Below, piece by piece: positions 24,639-34,492 of a stretch of DNA of 64,000 nucleotides. Source of the DNA: Lysobacteraceae bacterium NML93-0399. GTDB taxonomy: Bacteria; Pseudomonadota; Gammaproteobacteria; Xanthomonadales; Xanthomonadaceae. Made by a program: the position numbers and the translations under genes. The notes beneath the pieces were generated by a model. The model was given only the letters and a program-made list of their open reading frames with translations, did no database searches and was not told where the DNA came from. The stretch lies in the NCBI GenBank assembly GCA_002307375.1, contig NTJI01000005.1, positions 124,001 to 188,000 of the forward strand. Direction: 5' to 3'. Positions within the stretch are counted from its first letter, which is position 1; each line of letters opens with the position of its first letter.

Positions 24639-25589
24639 TCAACCGGCCGTTTTGCTTTCCAGCGAATACCCGAACTGCTGCTTGAACTGCAGCGAGAACT
24701 CGGCGTAATCGAACCGCTGGTTCTGCGTGCCGGGGTGTTCGACTTTCAGGGCGCCCATCAGGTTGCCGATGCGGCCGATGGTCAGCCAGTCGTAGCCCTT
24801 TTCGATGCCGAAAATCAACCCCGCGCGGAAGGCGTCGCCACAGCCGGTGGGGTCGGTGACGCGGCGCTCGTGGGCGGGCGGCACGTCGTGGGTGGTGCCG
24901 TCGGCGTGGATGACGACGCCCTTCGGGCCGCGGGTGCAGATGTAGGCCCTCACCTTGCCGGCGATGGTCTTTTCGTCCCAGCCGGTGCGTTCCTGCAGCA
25001 GGTTGGATTCGTAGTCGTTGACGACGACGTAATCGGCCAGCTCGATGAAGTCGCGCAGTTCCTCGCCGTTGAACAGCGGCATGGCCTGGCCGGGGTCGAA
25101 GATGAAGGGAATCTTGCCCTCGTGGAACTCGCGGGCGTTCTGCAGCATGCCTTCGCGGCCGTCCGGGCCGACGAGGCCGATCGTGACGTTCGGCACGTCC
25201 TTCACGTGGTTCTCGTGGCTGCGCATCATCGCGCCCGGGTGGAAGGCGGTGATCTGGTTGTTGTCCAGGTCGGTGGTGATGAAGGCCTGCGGCGTGAACA
25301 GGTCGGGGATTTCGCGGACCTGCGACAGGTCGATGCCGTGCTCTTCGAACCACTCGCGGTAGGGGCCGAAATCCTGGCCCACGGTGCCCATCGGGATCGG
25401 CTCGCCGCCCAGGAGTTTGAGGTTGTAGGCGATGTTGCCGGCGCAGCCGCCGAATTCGCGACGCATCCGCGGCACCAGGAACGAGACGTTCAGGATGTGC
25501 ACCTTGTCCGGCAGGATGTGGTTCTTGAACTGGTCGGGGAACACCATGATGGTGTCGTAGGCCAGGGAGCCGCAGATCAGCGCAGGCAT
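24639..25589 (-). CDS. PfkB family carbohydrate/adenosine kinase
   Basis: A 316-residue ribokinase-fold sugar or nucleoside kinase. The N-terminal signature is FGGCAGNIAYNLKLLGG and the C-terminal signature with the catalytic Asp is TDPTGCGDAFRAGL (near 250-263). Overall style resembles bacterial PfkB members annotated as adenosine kinases; substrate is uncertain. The start at 25589 (MPALICGSLAYDTIMVF) matches the family; the frame is open to 25721 without similarity. Divergent from mreB with a 220-base gap that must hold both promoters. Confidence 0.88.
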   Translation of the reverse strand: MPALICGSLAYDTIMVFPDQFKNHILPDKVHILNVSFLVPRMRREFGGCAGNIAYNLKLLGGEPIPMGTVGQDFGPYREWFEEHGIDLSQVREIPDLFTPQAFITTDLDNNQITAFHPGAMMRSHENHVKDVPNVTIGLVGPDGREGMLQNAREFHEGKIPFIFDPGQAMPLFNGEELRDFIELADYVVVNDYESNLLQERTGWDEKTIAGKVRAYICTRGPKGVVIHADGTTHDVPPAHERRVTDPTGCGDAFRAGLIFGIEKGYDWLTIGRIGNLMGALKVEHPGTQNQRFDYAEFSLQFKQQFGYSLESKTAG

Positions 25590-25764
25590 CGGGGCGGAAG
25601 CTCGTTCGAAATGGCCGCACAGGGTACCGGCGCGGGGCGCGCGAGGCCAGCGCGCAGGGCTGTACGAAGGGCGCGGGAGCCGGGTTTTCGGCGGTCTGCC
25701 GGATGCGCAATGGCGGCGCAATACGGGGTGTTCCGAGGCCGCGGGGAAGGCGCTTTTTTGCTAG

Positions 25765-26853
<1,089 letters not shown>

Positions 26854-26903
26854 TGGCGCGGAGGTCATCGACGTCGGTTTGTGTGTCGTGCACCTTGACC
26901 TTC

Positions 26904-27010
26904 GTCATTCCCGCGGCCTTCAACAGACGCATGTCTGGTCAAGCGGGAATCCAGTGTCTTGAAGCCCTCCTGAAAAAGTCGCTGGATTCCCGCGTGCGCG
27001 GGAATGACGG
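26904..27010. repeat. Palindromic repeat in the mreB-mreC gap
   Basis: Outer gtcattcccgcgg and cgcgggaatgacgg arms enclose inner gcgggaatccag and ctggattcccgcgtgcgcggg arms. The same arrangement is at 31724-31860 and 49558-49642. It fills most of the gap and would fold into a large hairpin in the mRNA. Confidence 0.8.
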
Positions 27011-27037
27011 TCGGGATCAACGAAACGACTTCGCCTG

Positions 27038-28087
27038 ATGTCCTCCTACGCCAGCTCTCCCGCGCCCCGGCCCGGCGATGTCGCAGGCACCCTGCGGCTG
27101 CTCGCCTACCTCGCGCTGTCGTGCGCGCTGGTCATCAGTGACCATCAGGGTGGCTGGCTGTCGCAGTTCCGCCAGCAGGCGAGCGTGGCGATGCAGCCGC
27201 TGTGGTGGCTGGCCGGCCTGCCGTCGCGGCTGGGCACGAGCATGCGCAACGATGCCGCCACGCGCAGCCAGCTGGCCGCCGACAACCGTCGCCTGCGCAA
27301 CGAACTGCTGGTGCTCAATGCCGGCCAGGCGCGCCTGCGTGTGGAGGCGGTCGAGAATGCCCGCCTGCGCGCACTGCTGGGCGCGGTGGAGCAGGGCAGC
27401 CTGGACGTGCAGCTGGCGCCGATCCTCAACGTCGACCAGGACCCCACGCGCCAGCGCCTGCTGCTCGATGCCGGCAGCCGCAACGGCGTGCGTGTCGGCC
27501 AGAGCGTCATCGACGCCGGCGGCCTGCTCGGACAGGTGATCGCGGTCACGCCGCTCACGTCGACCGTGCTGCTGGTGACCGATCTCGAGCACGCGGTGCC
27601 GGTGATCATCGCCCGCAACGGTGTGCGCCTGGTCGCCTACGGCAGTGGCCGCCCCGACCATCTGGCGCTGCGCAACATTCCGTTGTCGGCCGATGTCGAA
27701 GTGGGCGACGTGCTGGTGACCTCGGGGCTGGGCGGGCGCTTTCCGCCGGGGTTCCCGGTCGGCACGATCACCGAACTGCAGCCCGACGACAGCCGCGCCT
27801 TCCTGACCGGCGATCTCGATCCGGCCGGCCAGCTCGACCGCGGCCGCGACGTGCTGTTGCTGCGCGACGTCGTCGTTCCGGTGACCACCGCCGATCTCGA
27901 AGCCGCGGCCGCCGAACGCGAGGCCGCCGCGCGCGCGCAGGCCGAGGCGGCCGAAGCTCTGCCCGATGGCGAGGCGCTCGATGCCGCGCCTGTCGATGGC
28001 GAGGCGCCGGCCGATGGCCAGACGCCCGACACGCCATCGGCGCCCGATGCCGAGGCGCCCGCGCCGCCCGCGGAGCCGGCGCGATGA
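27038..28087 (+). CDS. mreC: Rod shape-determining protein MreC
   Basis: Bitopic inner-membrane protein linking MreB to the periplasmic PBP2/RodA complex. The 349-residue protein has an N-terminal membrane segment (about 21-38), a coiled coil (about 68-110, LAADNRRLRNELLVLNA) and the beta-rich MreC core (about 115-275, e.g. GVRVGQSVIDAGGLLGQV). An unusually long Ala/Pro/Glu-rich tail (about 290-349) follows. The stop overlaps mreD by ATGA. Confidence 0.95.
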   Translation: MSSYASSPAPRPGDVAGTLRLLAYLALSCALVISDHQGGWLSQFRQQASVAMQPLWWLAGLPSRLGTSMRNDAATRSQLAADNRRLRNELLVLNAGQARLRVEAVENARLRALLGAVEQGSLDVQLAPILNVDQDPTRQRLLLDAGSRNGVRVGQSVIDAGGLLGQVIAVTPLTSTVLLVTDLEHAVPVIIARNGVRLVAYGSGRPDHLALRNIPLSADVEVGDVLVTSGLGGRFPPGFPVGTITELQPDDSRAFLTGDLDPAGQLDRGRDVLLLRDVVVPVTTADLEAAAAEREAAARAQAEAAEALPDGEALDAAPVDGEAPADGQTPDTPSAPDAEAPAPPAEPAR

Positions 28088-28563
28088 GCCGCAAGCGCAA
28101 TCCCTGGATCCTGCCGGCCAGCGTGTTCGTCGCGCTGTTGCTCGGCCTGCTGCCGCTGCCCGAGGGTCTGCAGCCCTACCGCCCGTTCTGGCTGGCGCTG
28201 GTGGTCGCCTACTGGGTCATCGAAGACCCCGACCGTGCCGGCCTGGGCTTCGCGTTCTCGATGGGGCTCATCGCCGATCTGGCGTTCGGCGGGCTGCTCG
28301 GCGAGCAGGCACTGCGCCTGGTGATCATGACCTTCATCCTGCAGCGCTTCCGCTCGCAGCTGCGCTTCTTCCCGGTCGCGCAGCAGGCGCTGGCGATCGG
28401 CGGCCTGCTGCTCAACGACCGCATCGTCAGCGCGGCGGTGCACGTGGCGCTCGGCGTGCCGCAGCTGCCGTGGACCTACTGGCTGGCGCCGCTGATCGGC
28501 ATGCTGCTGTGGGCGCCGCTGTACCTGGTGATGGACGCACTGCGCTTCGGGCGCAAGTCCTGA
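28084..28563 (+). CDS. mreD: Rod shape-determining protein MreD
   Basis: A 159-residue inner-membrane protein with about five membrane segments, starting MSRKRNPWILPASVFVALLLGLLPLPEGLQ-type sequence at 28084. The ATG overlaps the mreC stop (ATGA). It is part of the elongasome and sits in the invariant mreC-mreD-mrdA order; mrdA starts 16 bases after its stop. Confidence 0.94.
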   Translation: MSRKRNPWILPASVFVALLLGLLPLPEGLQPYRPFWLALVVAYWVIEDPDRAGLGFAFSMGLIADLAFGGLLGEQALRLVIMTFILQRFRSQLRFFPVAQQALAIGGLLLNDRIVSAAVHVALGVPQLPWTYWLAPLIGMLLWAPLYLVMDALRFGRKS

Positions 28564-28579
28564 GCGGGCGGCCCCGACG

Positions 28580-30598
28580 ATGGCCAGGCGCAGCCGCCGC
28601 AACGACATCCGCAACAACGCCACGGAGGCCGCGGCATTCCGCACGCGCGCGCTCGTGGGCTTCGCGGCCGTCGTGCTGGCGCTGGGCGTGCTGGGCGGCT
28701 GGTATTTCAAGCTGCAGGTCGTCGACCACGACATCTACGCCAAGCGCTCGGAGGCCAACCGCATCAAGCCCAGGCCGGTGGTGCCCGGGCGCGGGCTGAT
28801 CCTCGACCGCAAGGGCAGGATCCTCGCCGACAACGAACAGGCCTACCGGCTCGAGGTCACGCCCGAGGAAGCCGGCGACACGCGCCGGCTGATCGCCGAG
28901 CTGTCGCGGATCATCGCGCTCTCGCCCGAGGACATCGAACGCTTCGACCGCGAGCGTCGCGCCCAGCGCGGTTTCCGCGCGATCACGCTCAAGCTGCGCA
29001 TCAGCGAAGACGAGATGGCGCGGTTCGCGCTGGACCGCTGGCGCTTCCCGGGCGTGGAGGTCGTGCCCTACCTCAACCGCCATTACCCCTACGGCGACCT
29101 GTTCGCGCACATCGTCGGCTATGTGGGCCGCACCGACGAAAGCGACGTCGAGCGCTACGGCCAGGCGCACCTGCTGTTTCCGCAGACCGGGCGCACGGGG
29201 CTGGAGCGGTATTACGACGAGGCGCTGCGCGGCAAGATCGGCTACGAGCAGGTCGAGACCAACGTCGAAGGCCGCGCCCTGCGGCGCCTGGGTCTGGTGC
29301 CCGCGACCGCTGGCACCGACCTGCGCCTGAGCGTGGACGCCGACCTGCAGCAGGCGATGGTGCTGGCCTTCGGCGGGCTGCACGGCTCGGCGGTGGCGGT
29401 GGAACCTGCGACCGGCAACATCCTGGGCATGGTGAGCCTGCCGAGCTTCGACCCGAACCTGTTCGTCAACGGCATCTCGCATACCGATTACCGCCGGCTG
29501 ATGGACGACCCGGCGCGGCCGCTGTTCAACCGCAACGTGCTCGGCGGCGGGCCGCCGGGCTCGACGATCAAGCCGCTGGTAGCACTGGCAGGCGTCGACA
29601 GCGGGCTGCGCACGCCCGAGTGGCGGGTGTTCTCGACCGGCGAGTTCTTCATTCCCGGCCAGCGCCGCGGCTATCGCGACGCGGCGCGCGGCGCCGGCTG
29701 GACCGACCTGCGCGATTCCATCGCCCGCTCGGTCAACTACTACTACTACCAGCTCGCCTACGAGATGGGCATCGAGCGTTTCGACCAGTACATGGCCCGC
29801 TACGGTTTCGGCCAGCCGACCGGCATCGACCTGCTGGGCGAGAACGCCGGCGTGGTGCCATCGCCGCGATTCAAGGCCACGCGCTCGCGCGAACCCTGGT
29901 ACGCCGGCGAGACGGTCATCGCCGGCATCGGTCAGGGCTACTGGATCGCCACCGCGCTGCAACTCGCGCGCGGCACTGCGGCCATTGCCAACGGCGGCCA
30001 GTTGCCGACGCTGCATCTGGCGGCCGAGCGGCGTGACGGATTCGACGCCCCCTGGCGGGCCGTGCCGCGTCCGGCGCCCACCCCGATCACCGACCACCCC
30101 GCGCATCTGCGCGCGGTACAGGAAGGCATGGTCAACACGATCCACGGCCGCGGCACCGGCACGCGCATGGCCATCGGCGCCGACTACCGCATGGCGGGCA
30201 AGACCGGCACCGCGCAGCGCGTGAGCCGGCGTGGCAGCGCGAGCATGGACCCGCGCAGCCTGCCGTATCACCTGCGTCATCAGGCGCTGTTCGTCGGCTA
30301 TGCGCCGGCCGAGAACCCGACCATCGCGCTCGCGATCACGGTCGAGCACGGCGGCTACGGCGGCACCACGGCCGGCCCCATCGCACGCCGCATCTTCGAT
30401 GCCTGGCTGCTGGGCAAGATGCCCGAGGTCGAACTCGATGCCGCAACCGGGGCGCCCGCTGCCGTCGCGGCAACCGCGCCAGCGGCCGGGCTGCCGCCCG
30501 AGCCGTCGTTCGACAGCGTCGTCGCCGGCGTGCGCACCGCGCCGCGCAATGCCAATGGCCGGTTCCCCGGCGTGCCTGCGCCGGAGGTGGCGCTTTGA
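28580..30598 (+). CDS. mrdA: Penicillin-binding protein 2 (elongasome transpeptidase)
   Basis: Class B PBP that cross-links new glycan during elongation, activated by MreC and working with RodA. The 672-residue protein has one N-terminal membrane segment (about 25-46), the pedestal domain with R-rich GRG motif (PVVPGRGLILDRKGRIL), and the transpeptidase domain with S328-x-x-K331 (GSTIKP), S384-x-N386 (SVNYYY) and K541-T-G (AGKTGTA). A low-complexity tail follows about residue 615. The stop overlaps the rodA start. Confidence 0.97.
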   Translation: MARRSRRNDIRNNATEAAAFRTRALVGFAAVVLALGVLGGWYFKLQVVDHDIYAKRSEANRIKPRPVVPGRGLILDRKGRILADNEQAYRLEVTPEEAGDTRRLIAELSRIIALSPEDIERFDRERRAQRGFRAITLKLRISEDEMARFALDRWRFPGVEVVPYLNRHYPYGDLFAHIVGYVGRTDESDVERYGQAHLLFPQTGRTGLERYYDEALRGKIGYEQVETNVEGRALRRLGLVPATAGTDLRLSVDADLQQAMVLAFGGLHGSAVAVEPATGNILGMVSLPSFDPNLFVNGISHTDYRRLMDDPARPLFNRNVLGGGPPGSTIKPLVALAGVDSGLRTPEWRVFSTGEFFIPGQRRGYRDAARGAGWTDLRDSIARSVNYYYYQLAYEMGIERFDQYMARYGFGQPTGIDLLGENAGVVPSPRFKATRSREPWYAGETVIAGIGQGYWIATALQLARGTAAIANGGQLPTLHLAAERRDGFDAPWRAVPRPAPTPITDHPAHLRAVQEGMVNTIHGRGTGTRMAIGADYRMAGKTGTAQRVSRRGSASMDPRSLPYHLRHQALFVGYAPAENPTIALAITVEHGGYGGTTAGPIARRIFDAWLLGKMPEVELDAATGAPAAVAATAPAAGLPPEPSFDSVVAGVRTAPRNANGRFPGVPAPEVAL

Positions 30599-31704
30599 AC
30601 GTGATCCTGCGCTGGCTGCTCGACATGCTGCAGCGCTTCACCCGCACGCTCGACTGGCCGTTGCTGGCCGCGCTGCTGGCGCTGATGGGCATCGGCCTGG
30701 CGGTGCTGCACAGCGCGACCAACCAGAACATGGCGATGGTGGCGTCCCAGGGCAGCCGCTTCGTCATCGGCCTGGGCGCGATGTGGGTGCTCTCGCGCAT
30801 CCCGGCCGTGCAGTTGCGCCGCTTCACGCCGGCCGCCTACGCCGCCTCGCTGTTGCCGCTGATCGCGGTGCTGTTCGTGGGCACGGGGCGCAGTGGCCAG
30901 CACTGGCTCAACCTCGGCGTGTTCTACATGCAGCCGGCCGAACTGATGAAGCTCTCGCTGCCGATGATGGCGGCCTGGTGGCTGGGCCAGCAGCCCACAC
31001 CGCCGCGGCTGGGCACGGTGGCAGTGGCGGCGGCCATCATCGCGCTGCCGACCGGGCTGGTGATGCTGCAGCCTGACCTCGGCACCGCGGTGCTGGTGGC
31101 TTCGGGCGGCGTGTTCGCGCTGTACCTGGCAGGGCTGTCGTGGTGGTGGTTCATCGGCGGTGCGGCGACCGTGGCCATCGCGGCCCCGGCGGCGTGGTTC
31201 TGGTATTTCCAGCAGTACCAGAAGGACCGCATCCTGACCTTCCTCGACCCCGAATCCGATCCGCTTGGCACGGGCTGGAACATCATCCAGTCGAAGATCG
31301 CGATCGGTTCGGGCGGCTTCTCGGGGCAGGGCTGGGGCGACGGTTCGCAGTCGCATCTCAACTACGTACCCGAACACACCACCGACTTCATCTTCGCCGT
31401 GCTCAGCGAGGAATTCGGCTGGCTCGGCGTAGTGGTGGTGCTGGCGCTGTACCTGTTCATCGTCGGCCGCTGCCTGTGGATCGCCAGCGAGGCGCGCGAC
31501 GGATTCTCGCGCTTGCTGGTCGGCAGCCTCGGCCTGGCGCTGTCGGTCTATGTCGTCGTCAACGGCGGCATGATCTCGGGCCTGCTTCCGGTGGTCGGTG
31601 TACCGATGCCGTTGCTGAGCTTCGGCGGCACCGCGGCGGTCTCGCTGCTGGCCGGCTTCGGCGTGGTGATGGCGGTGCAGGCGAGCGGCACGCGACGGCG
31701 CTAG
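30595..31704 (+). CDS. rodA: Rod shape-determining protein RodA
   Basis: SEDS-family peptidoglycan glycosyltransferase partnering PBP2. The 369-residue protein has ten or so membrane segments and the SEDS hallmarks FLDPESDPLGTGWNIIQSKIAIGSGG, LPEHTTDFIF-type PEHTTDFIFAVLSEEFG, and PMPLLSFGGTA. The start is taken as TTG at 30595, overlapping the mrdA stop, giving MNVILRWLLDMLQRF; GTG at 30601 is an alternative. Confidence 0.96.
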   Translation: MNVILRWLLDMLQRFTRTLDWPLLAALLALMGIGLAVLHSATNQNMAMVASQGSRFVIGLGAMWVLSRIPAVQLRRFTPAAYAASLLPLIAVLFVGTGRSGQHWLNLGVFYMQPAELMKLSLPMMAAWWLGQQPTPPRLGTVAVAAAIIALPTGLVMLQPDLGTAVLVASGGVFALYLAGLSWWWFIGGAATVAIAAPAAWFWYFQQYQKDRILTFLDPESDPLGTGWNIIQSKIAIGSGGFSGQGWGDGSQSHLNYVPEHTTDFIFAVLSEEFGWLGVVVVLALYLFIVGRCLWIASEARDGFSRLLVGSLGLALSVYVVVNGGMISGLLPVVGVPMPLLSFGGTAAVSLLAGFGVVMAVQASGTRRR

Positions 31705-31723
31705 AGGACCTCTGCATCACGCC

Positions 31724-31860
31724 GTCATTCCCGCGGCTTGCAACAGACCCATGTCCGGTCACGCGAGAGGCGCGCTTCAACAGCCGGACGGCTGGTCATC
31801 CAGCGACTTCAAACCGGTGGACACCAAGACACTGGATTCCCGCCTGCGCGGGAATGACGG
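31724..31860. repeat. Palindromic repeat between rodA and mltB
   Basis: The arms gtcattcccgcgg (31724-31736) and cgcgggaatgacgg (31847-31860), with an inner actggattcccgcctgcgcggg hairpin, repeat the pattern of 26904-27010. The mltB frame is open through it, but the natural start lies downstream at 31988. Confidence 0.75.
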
Positions 31861-31987
31861 GCAAGAACGGGAAGCGCAGCGCGTCCCCAATCATTCGACC
31901 CGCTTGTCTGTCGCAATGCTGACCGGCGCACGCATCGCCGATGCAACGCTGCATTGCCCGCCTACCTGCGTGCTACCCTCGCCGCCG

Positions 31988-33118
31988 ATGAGCCGACGCC
32001 CGTTTTTCCGACTCGCCGTGGCCGCGCTGCCGATTGCATTGGCTGCGTGTGCGACCCCCGTCAATCCGTCCGACGGCCATGCCGAGGACTTCGGTGCGGT
32101 GACCCCGCTGCCCGAACCCGCGCGGCCCGACGGCGCGCTGCTGCCGCCCGTGCCGCAGCCGCCCGAGCGCCCGGTCGCGCCGACCTCGGTCACCGATCCT
32201 GCGATTCCGCGCGCGCAGCGCGTGGAGAACTTCGTCGCCTACACCGCGCAGACCTATGGCGCCGACCCGGCCCATGTGCGCAGCGTGCTGGCGCAGGCGA
32301 ATGTGCAGCAGGCGATCCTCACCGCGATCAGCCGACCGGCCGAAGCCGTGCGCCCGTGGCGCGACTACCGTCCGATCTTCATCAACGATGCGCGCATCAA
32401 TGGCGGCGTGGCGTTCTACCGCGAGAACCGCGAAGCGCTCGAGCGCGTGGCTGCCGAGACCGGCGTGCCGGCCGAGTACATCGTCGCGATCATCGGCGTG
32501 GAAACCAGCTACGGCCGCATCACCGGCAACTGGAAGGTGATCGACGCGCTCTACACCCTCGCATTCGATTACGCGCCGCGTGCGCCGTTCTTCGCCGGCG
32601 AACTCGCGCAACTGTTCGCGCTGGAGAAGGCCGAGCCGCAGCTCGACATCCTCCAGCTCAAGGGCAGCTATGCCGGTGCGATGGGCATGGGCCAGTTCAT
32701 GCCGTCGAGCTACCGGCTGTGGGCCAAGGACGGTGACGGCGATGGCCGTCGCGACCTGCTGACCCACAAGCCCGACGTGTTCGCCTCGATCGCCAACTAC
32801 TTCGTCGTCCATGGCTGGCAGCGCGGCGGTCCGGTGGTGGCACGCGCCCAGCGGGCCGAGGGCGCGGCCGACTTCAAGCCCGAGAACTGGGACCCGGTGT
32901 ATCCGCTGGAGAACCTCGCAGCGCGTGGCTATACGCCGGCGCCGGGCCAGCCGGTCGGCGAAGGCGCCACGCTGCTGTCGCTCGATGGCGATGCCGGCAT
33001 GGAGTACTGGCTGGCCTACCGCAACTTCTACGTGATCACCCGCTACAACCGCTCGCCGATGTATTCGCTGTCGGTGCACCAGCTGGCCGAAGCGATCCGG
33101 GCCGGGGTCGGTCCGTGA
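31988..33118 (+). CDS. mltB: Lytic murein transglycosylase B
   Basis: Membrane-bound enzyme cleaving glycan strands to anhydromuropeptides. The 376-residue lipoprotein precursor has lipobox LAAC (Cys21), a Pro-rich linker (about 35-70) and the MltB catalytic domain with E172 in IIGVETSYGRITG and the signature GSYAGAMGMGQFMPSSYRLWAKDGDGDGRRDL. The start at 31988 gives a proper signal peptide. The stop overlaps rlpA (GTGA). Confidence 0.94.
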   Translation: MSRRPFFRLAVAALPIALAACATPVNPSDGHAEDFGAVTPLPEPARPDGALLPPVPQPPERPVAPTSVTDPAIPRAQRVENFVAYTAQTYGADPAHVRSVLAQANVQQAILTAISRPAEAVRPWRDYRPIFINDARINGGVAFYRENREALERVAAETGVPAEYIVAIIGVETSYGRITGNWKVIDALYTLAFDYAPRAPFFAGELAQLFALEKAEPQLDILQLKGSYAGAMGMGQFMPSSYRLWAKDGDGDGRRDLLTHKPDVFASIANYFVVHGWQRGGPVVARAQRAEGAADFKPENWDPVYPLENLAARGYTPAPGQPVGEGATLLSLDGDAGMEYWLAYRNFYVITRYNRSPMYSLSVHQLAEAIRAGVGP

Positions 33119-34425
33119 TCCGATGGCTGCTGCCGCTGGCTGCGCTGGTGCTGCTCGCCGGCTGCGCCGGCCAGCAGAAGCGCGAGTCGGCACCGCCCTC
33201 GGGCAGCAGCAGCGGCGCCAAGGCGCCCACCGCGCCGGCAGCGGCCGGCCAGCGGCGCGTCTCGCCGTATGCCCCGGCGCAGGAAGATCCCAATACCCGC
33301 GGTCACTACACCGCAGGCGGTCTGTATCGCCCGGGCGTGCCGGACAGCCTCCCGGACTATCTGCCCGACGTGGATGCGATTCCCGAGCCGGAAGTGGTGG
33401 ACCTGCCGCGCTCGCCGATCGGCAACCGCAGCCCCTACCAGGTGCTCGGCAAGAGCTACCACGTGCTCGACGACCACAGCGAGTTCGTCGAAACCGGGAC
33501 CGCGTCGTACTACGGCGCCAAGTTCCACGGCCGCCTGACCTCCAACCGCGAGGTCTACGACATGTACGCGTTCACTGCCGCGCACAAGTCGCTGCCGCTG
33601 CCGAGCTTTGCGCGTGTGACCAACCTCGACACCGGCAAGTCGGTGGTCGTGCGCGTCAATGACCGCGGTCCGTTCCACGAAGGTCGCGTGGTCGATCTGA
33701 GCTACGCGGCCGCGGTGAAGATCGGCATCCATCCCGCCGGCACCGGACGGGTGGAAGTGCGCGCACTGAGCCCGGGCGAGAACGCCCGCAACGCCTACGA
33801 CGCCGTCGCCGCCACACCGGCGGCTGCCGTGCCGGACACGGCAACCGCATCGGTCGCGCCGGCGCCGTCACCGGCCGCCAGCGCGATGGACAGCATCGTC
33901 GAGGCGTTGCCGATCGCTGCGGCCAGTGCCGGCGAGCGGCCGGCGCCATCGCCCACCGTCCCGGCAGCCCATGCCGCCGACGGCCGCTTCAACATGTACC
34001 AGAACGGCAAGGTCATGACCGCCGACGATTTCGATGCCTGGCTCGCCGCGCGCGGGCTCAAGCTCGAGAACGGTCGACAGGTGCCGCTGCATCCGCAGCC
34101 GGTCGCCGTGCCCGCAACGCCTGTTGCCGCGGCGCCCGTGGCTGCAGCGCCCGTGGCCGCAGCGGCGCCCGTGCCCGCGCCGGTCCAGGCTGGCGACGGC
34201 GTGACCCTGCAGGTCGCCGCCTTCGGCGCCCGGGCCAACGCCGAACGCGCGCTGGCCACCCTGCGCGGCGCCGGGATCCGTGACGCCCAACTCCACGACG
34301 GCACCGCGTCGGGCAAACCGGTCTGGCGCCTGCGCGTCGGTCCGGTGCAGGCCACCCAGGTGGCCGAGATGACCTCGCGCGTGACCGGCCTGGGCTTCGG
34401 TGCGCCCACCGTCGTGCGCGACTGA
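33115..34425 (+). CDS. rlpA: Septal ring lytic transglycosylase RlpA
   Basis: A 436-residue lipoprotein starting with GTG that overlaps the mltB stop. The lipobox is LAGC (Cys17). A double-psi beta-barrel RlpA domain (about 120-220; ETGTASYYGAKFHG ... RVNDRGPFHEGRVVDLS) carries the catalytic Asp in NDRG. A long Ala/Pro-rich linker leads to a C-terminal SPOR domain (about 360-435, VTLQVAAFGARANAERAL) that binds denuded glycan at the septum. Confidence 0.94.
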   Translation: MIRWLLPLAALVLLAGCAGQQKRESAPPSGSSSGAKAPTAPAAAGQRRVSPYAPAQEDPNTRGHYTAGGLYRPGVPDSLPDYLPDVDAIPEPEVVDLPRSPIGNRSPYQVLGKSYHVLDDHSEFVETGTASYYGAKFHGRLTSNREVYDMYAFTAAHKSLPLPSFARVTNLDTGKSVVVRVNDRGPFHEGRVVDLSYAAAVKIGIHPAGTGRVEVRALSPGENARNAYDAVAATPAAAVPDTATASVAPAPSPAASAMDSIVEALPIAAASAGERPAPSPTVPAAHAADGRFNMYQNGKVMTADDFDAWLAARGLKLENGRQVPLHPQPVAVPATPVAAAPVAAAPVAAAAPVPAPVQAGDGVTLQVAAFGARANAERALATLRGAGIRDAQLHDGTASGKPVWRLRVGPVQATQVAEMTSRVTGLGFGAPTVVRD

Positions 34426-34492
34426 ACCCGCGATTGAACCCTTGTCCCTTACCGCCGGTCGAAGCAGCCGGTTTCCCGGAGTCATGCATTAC

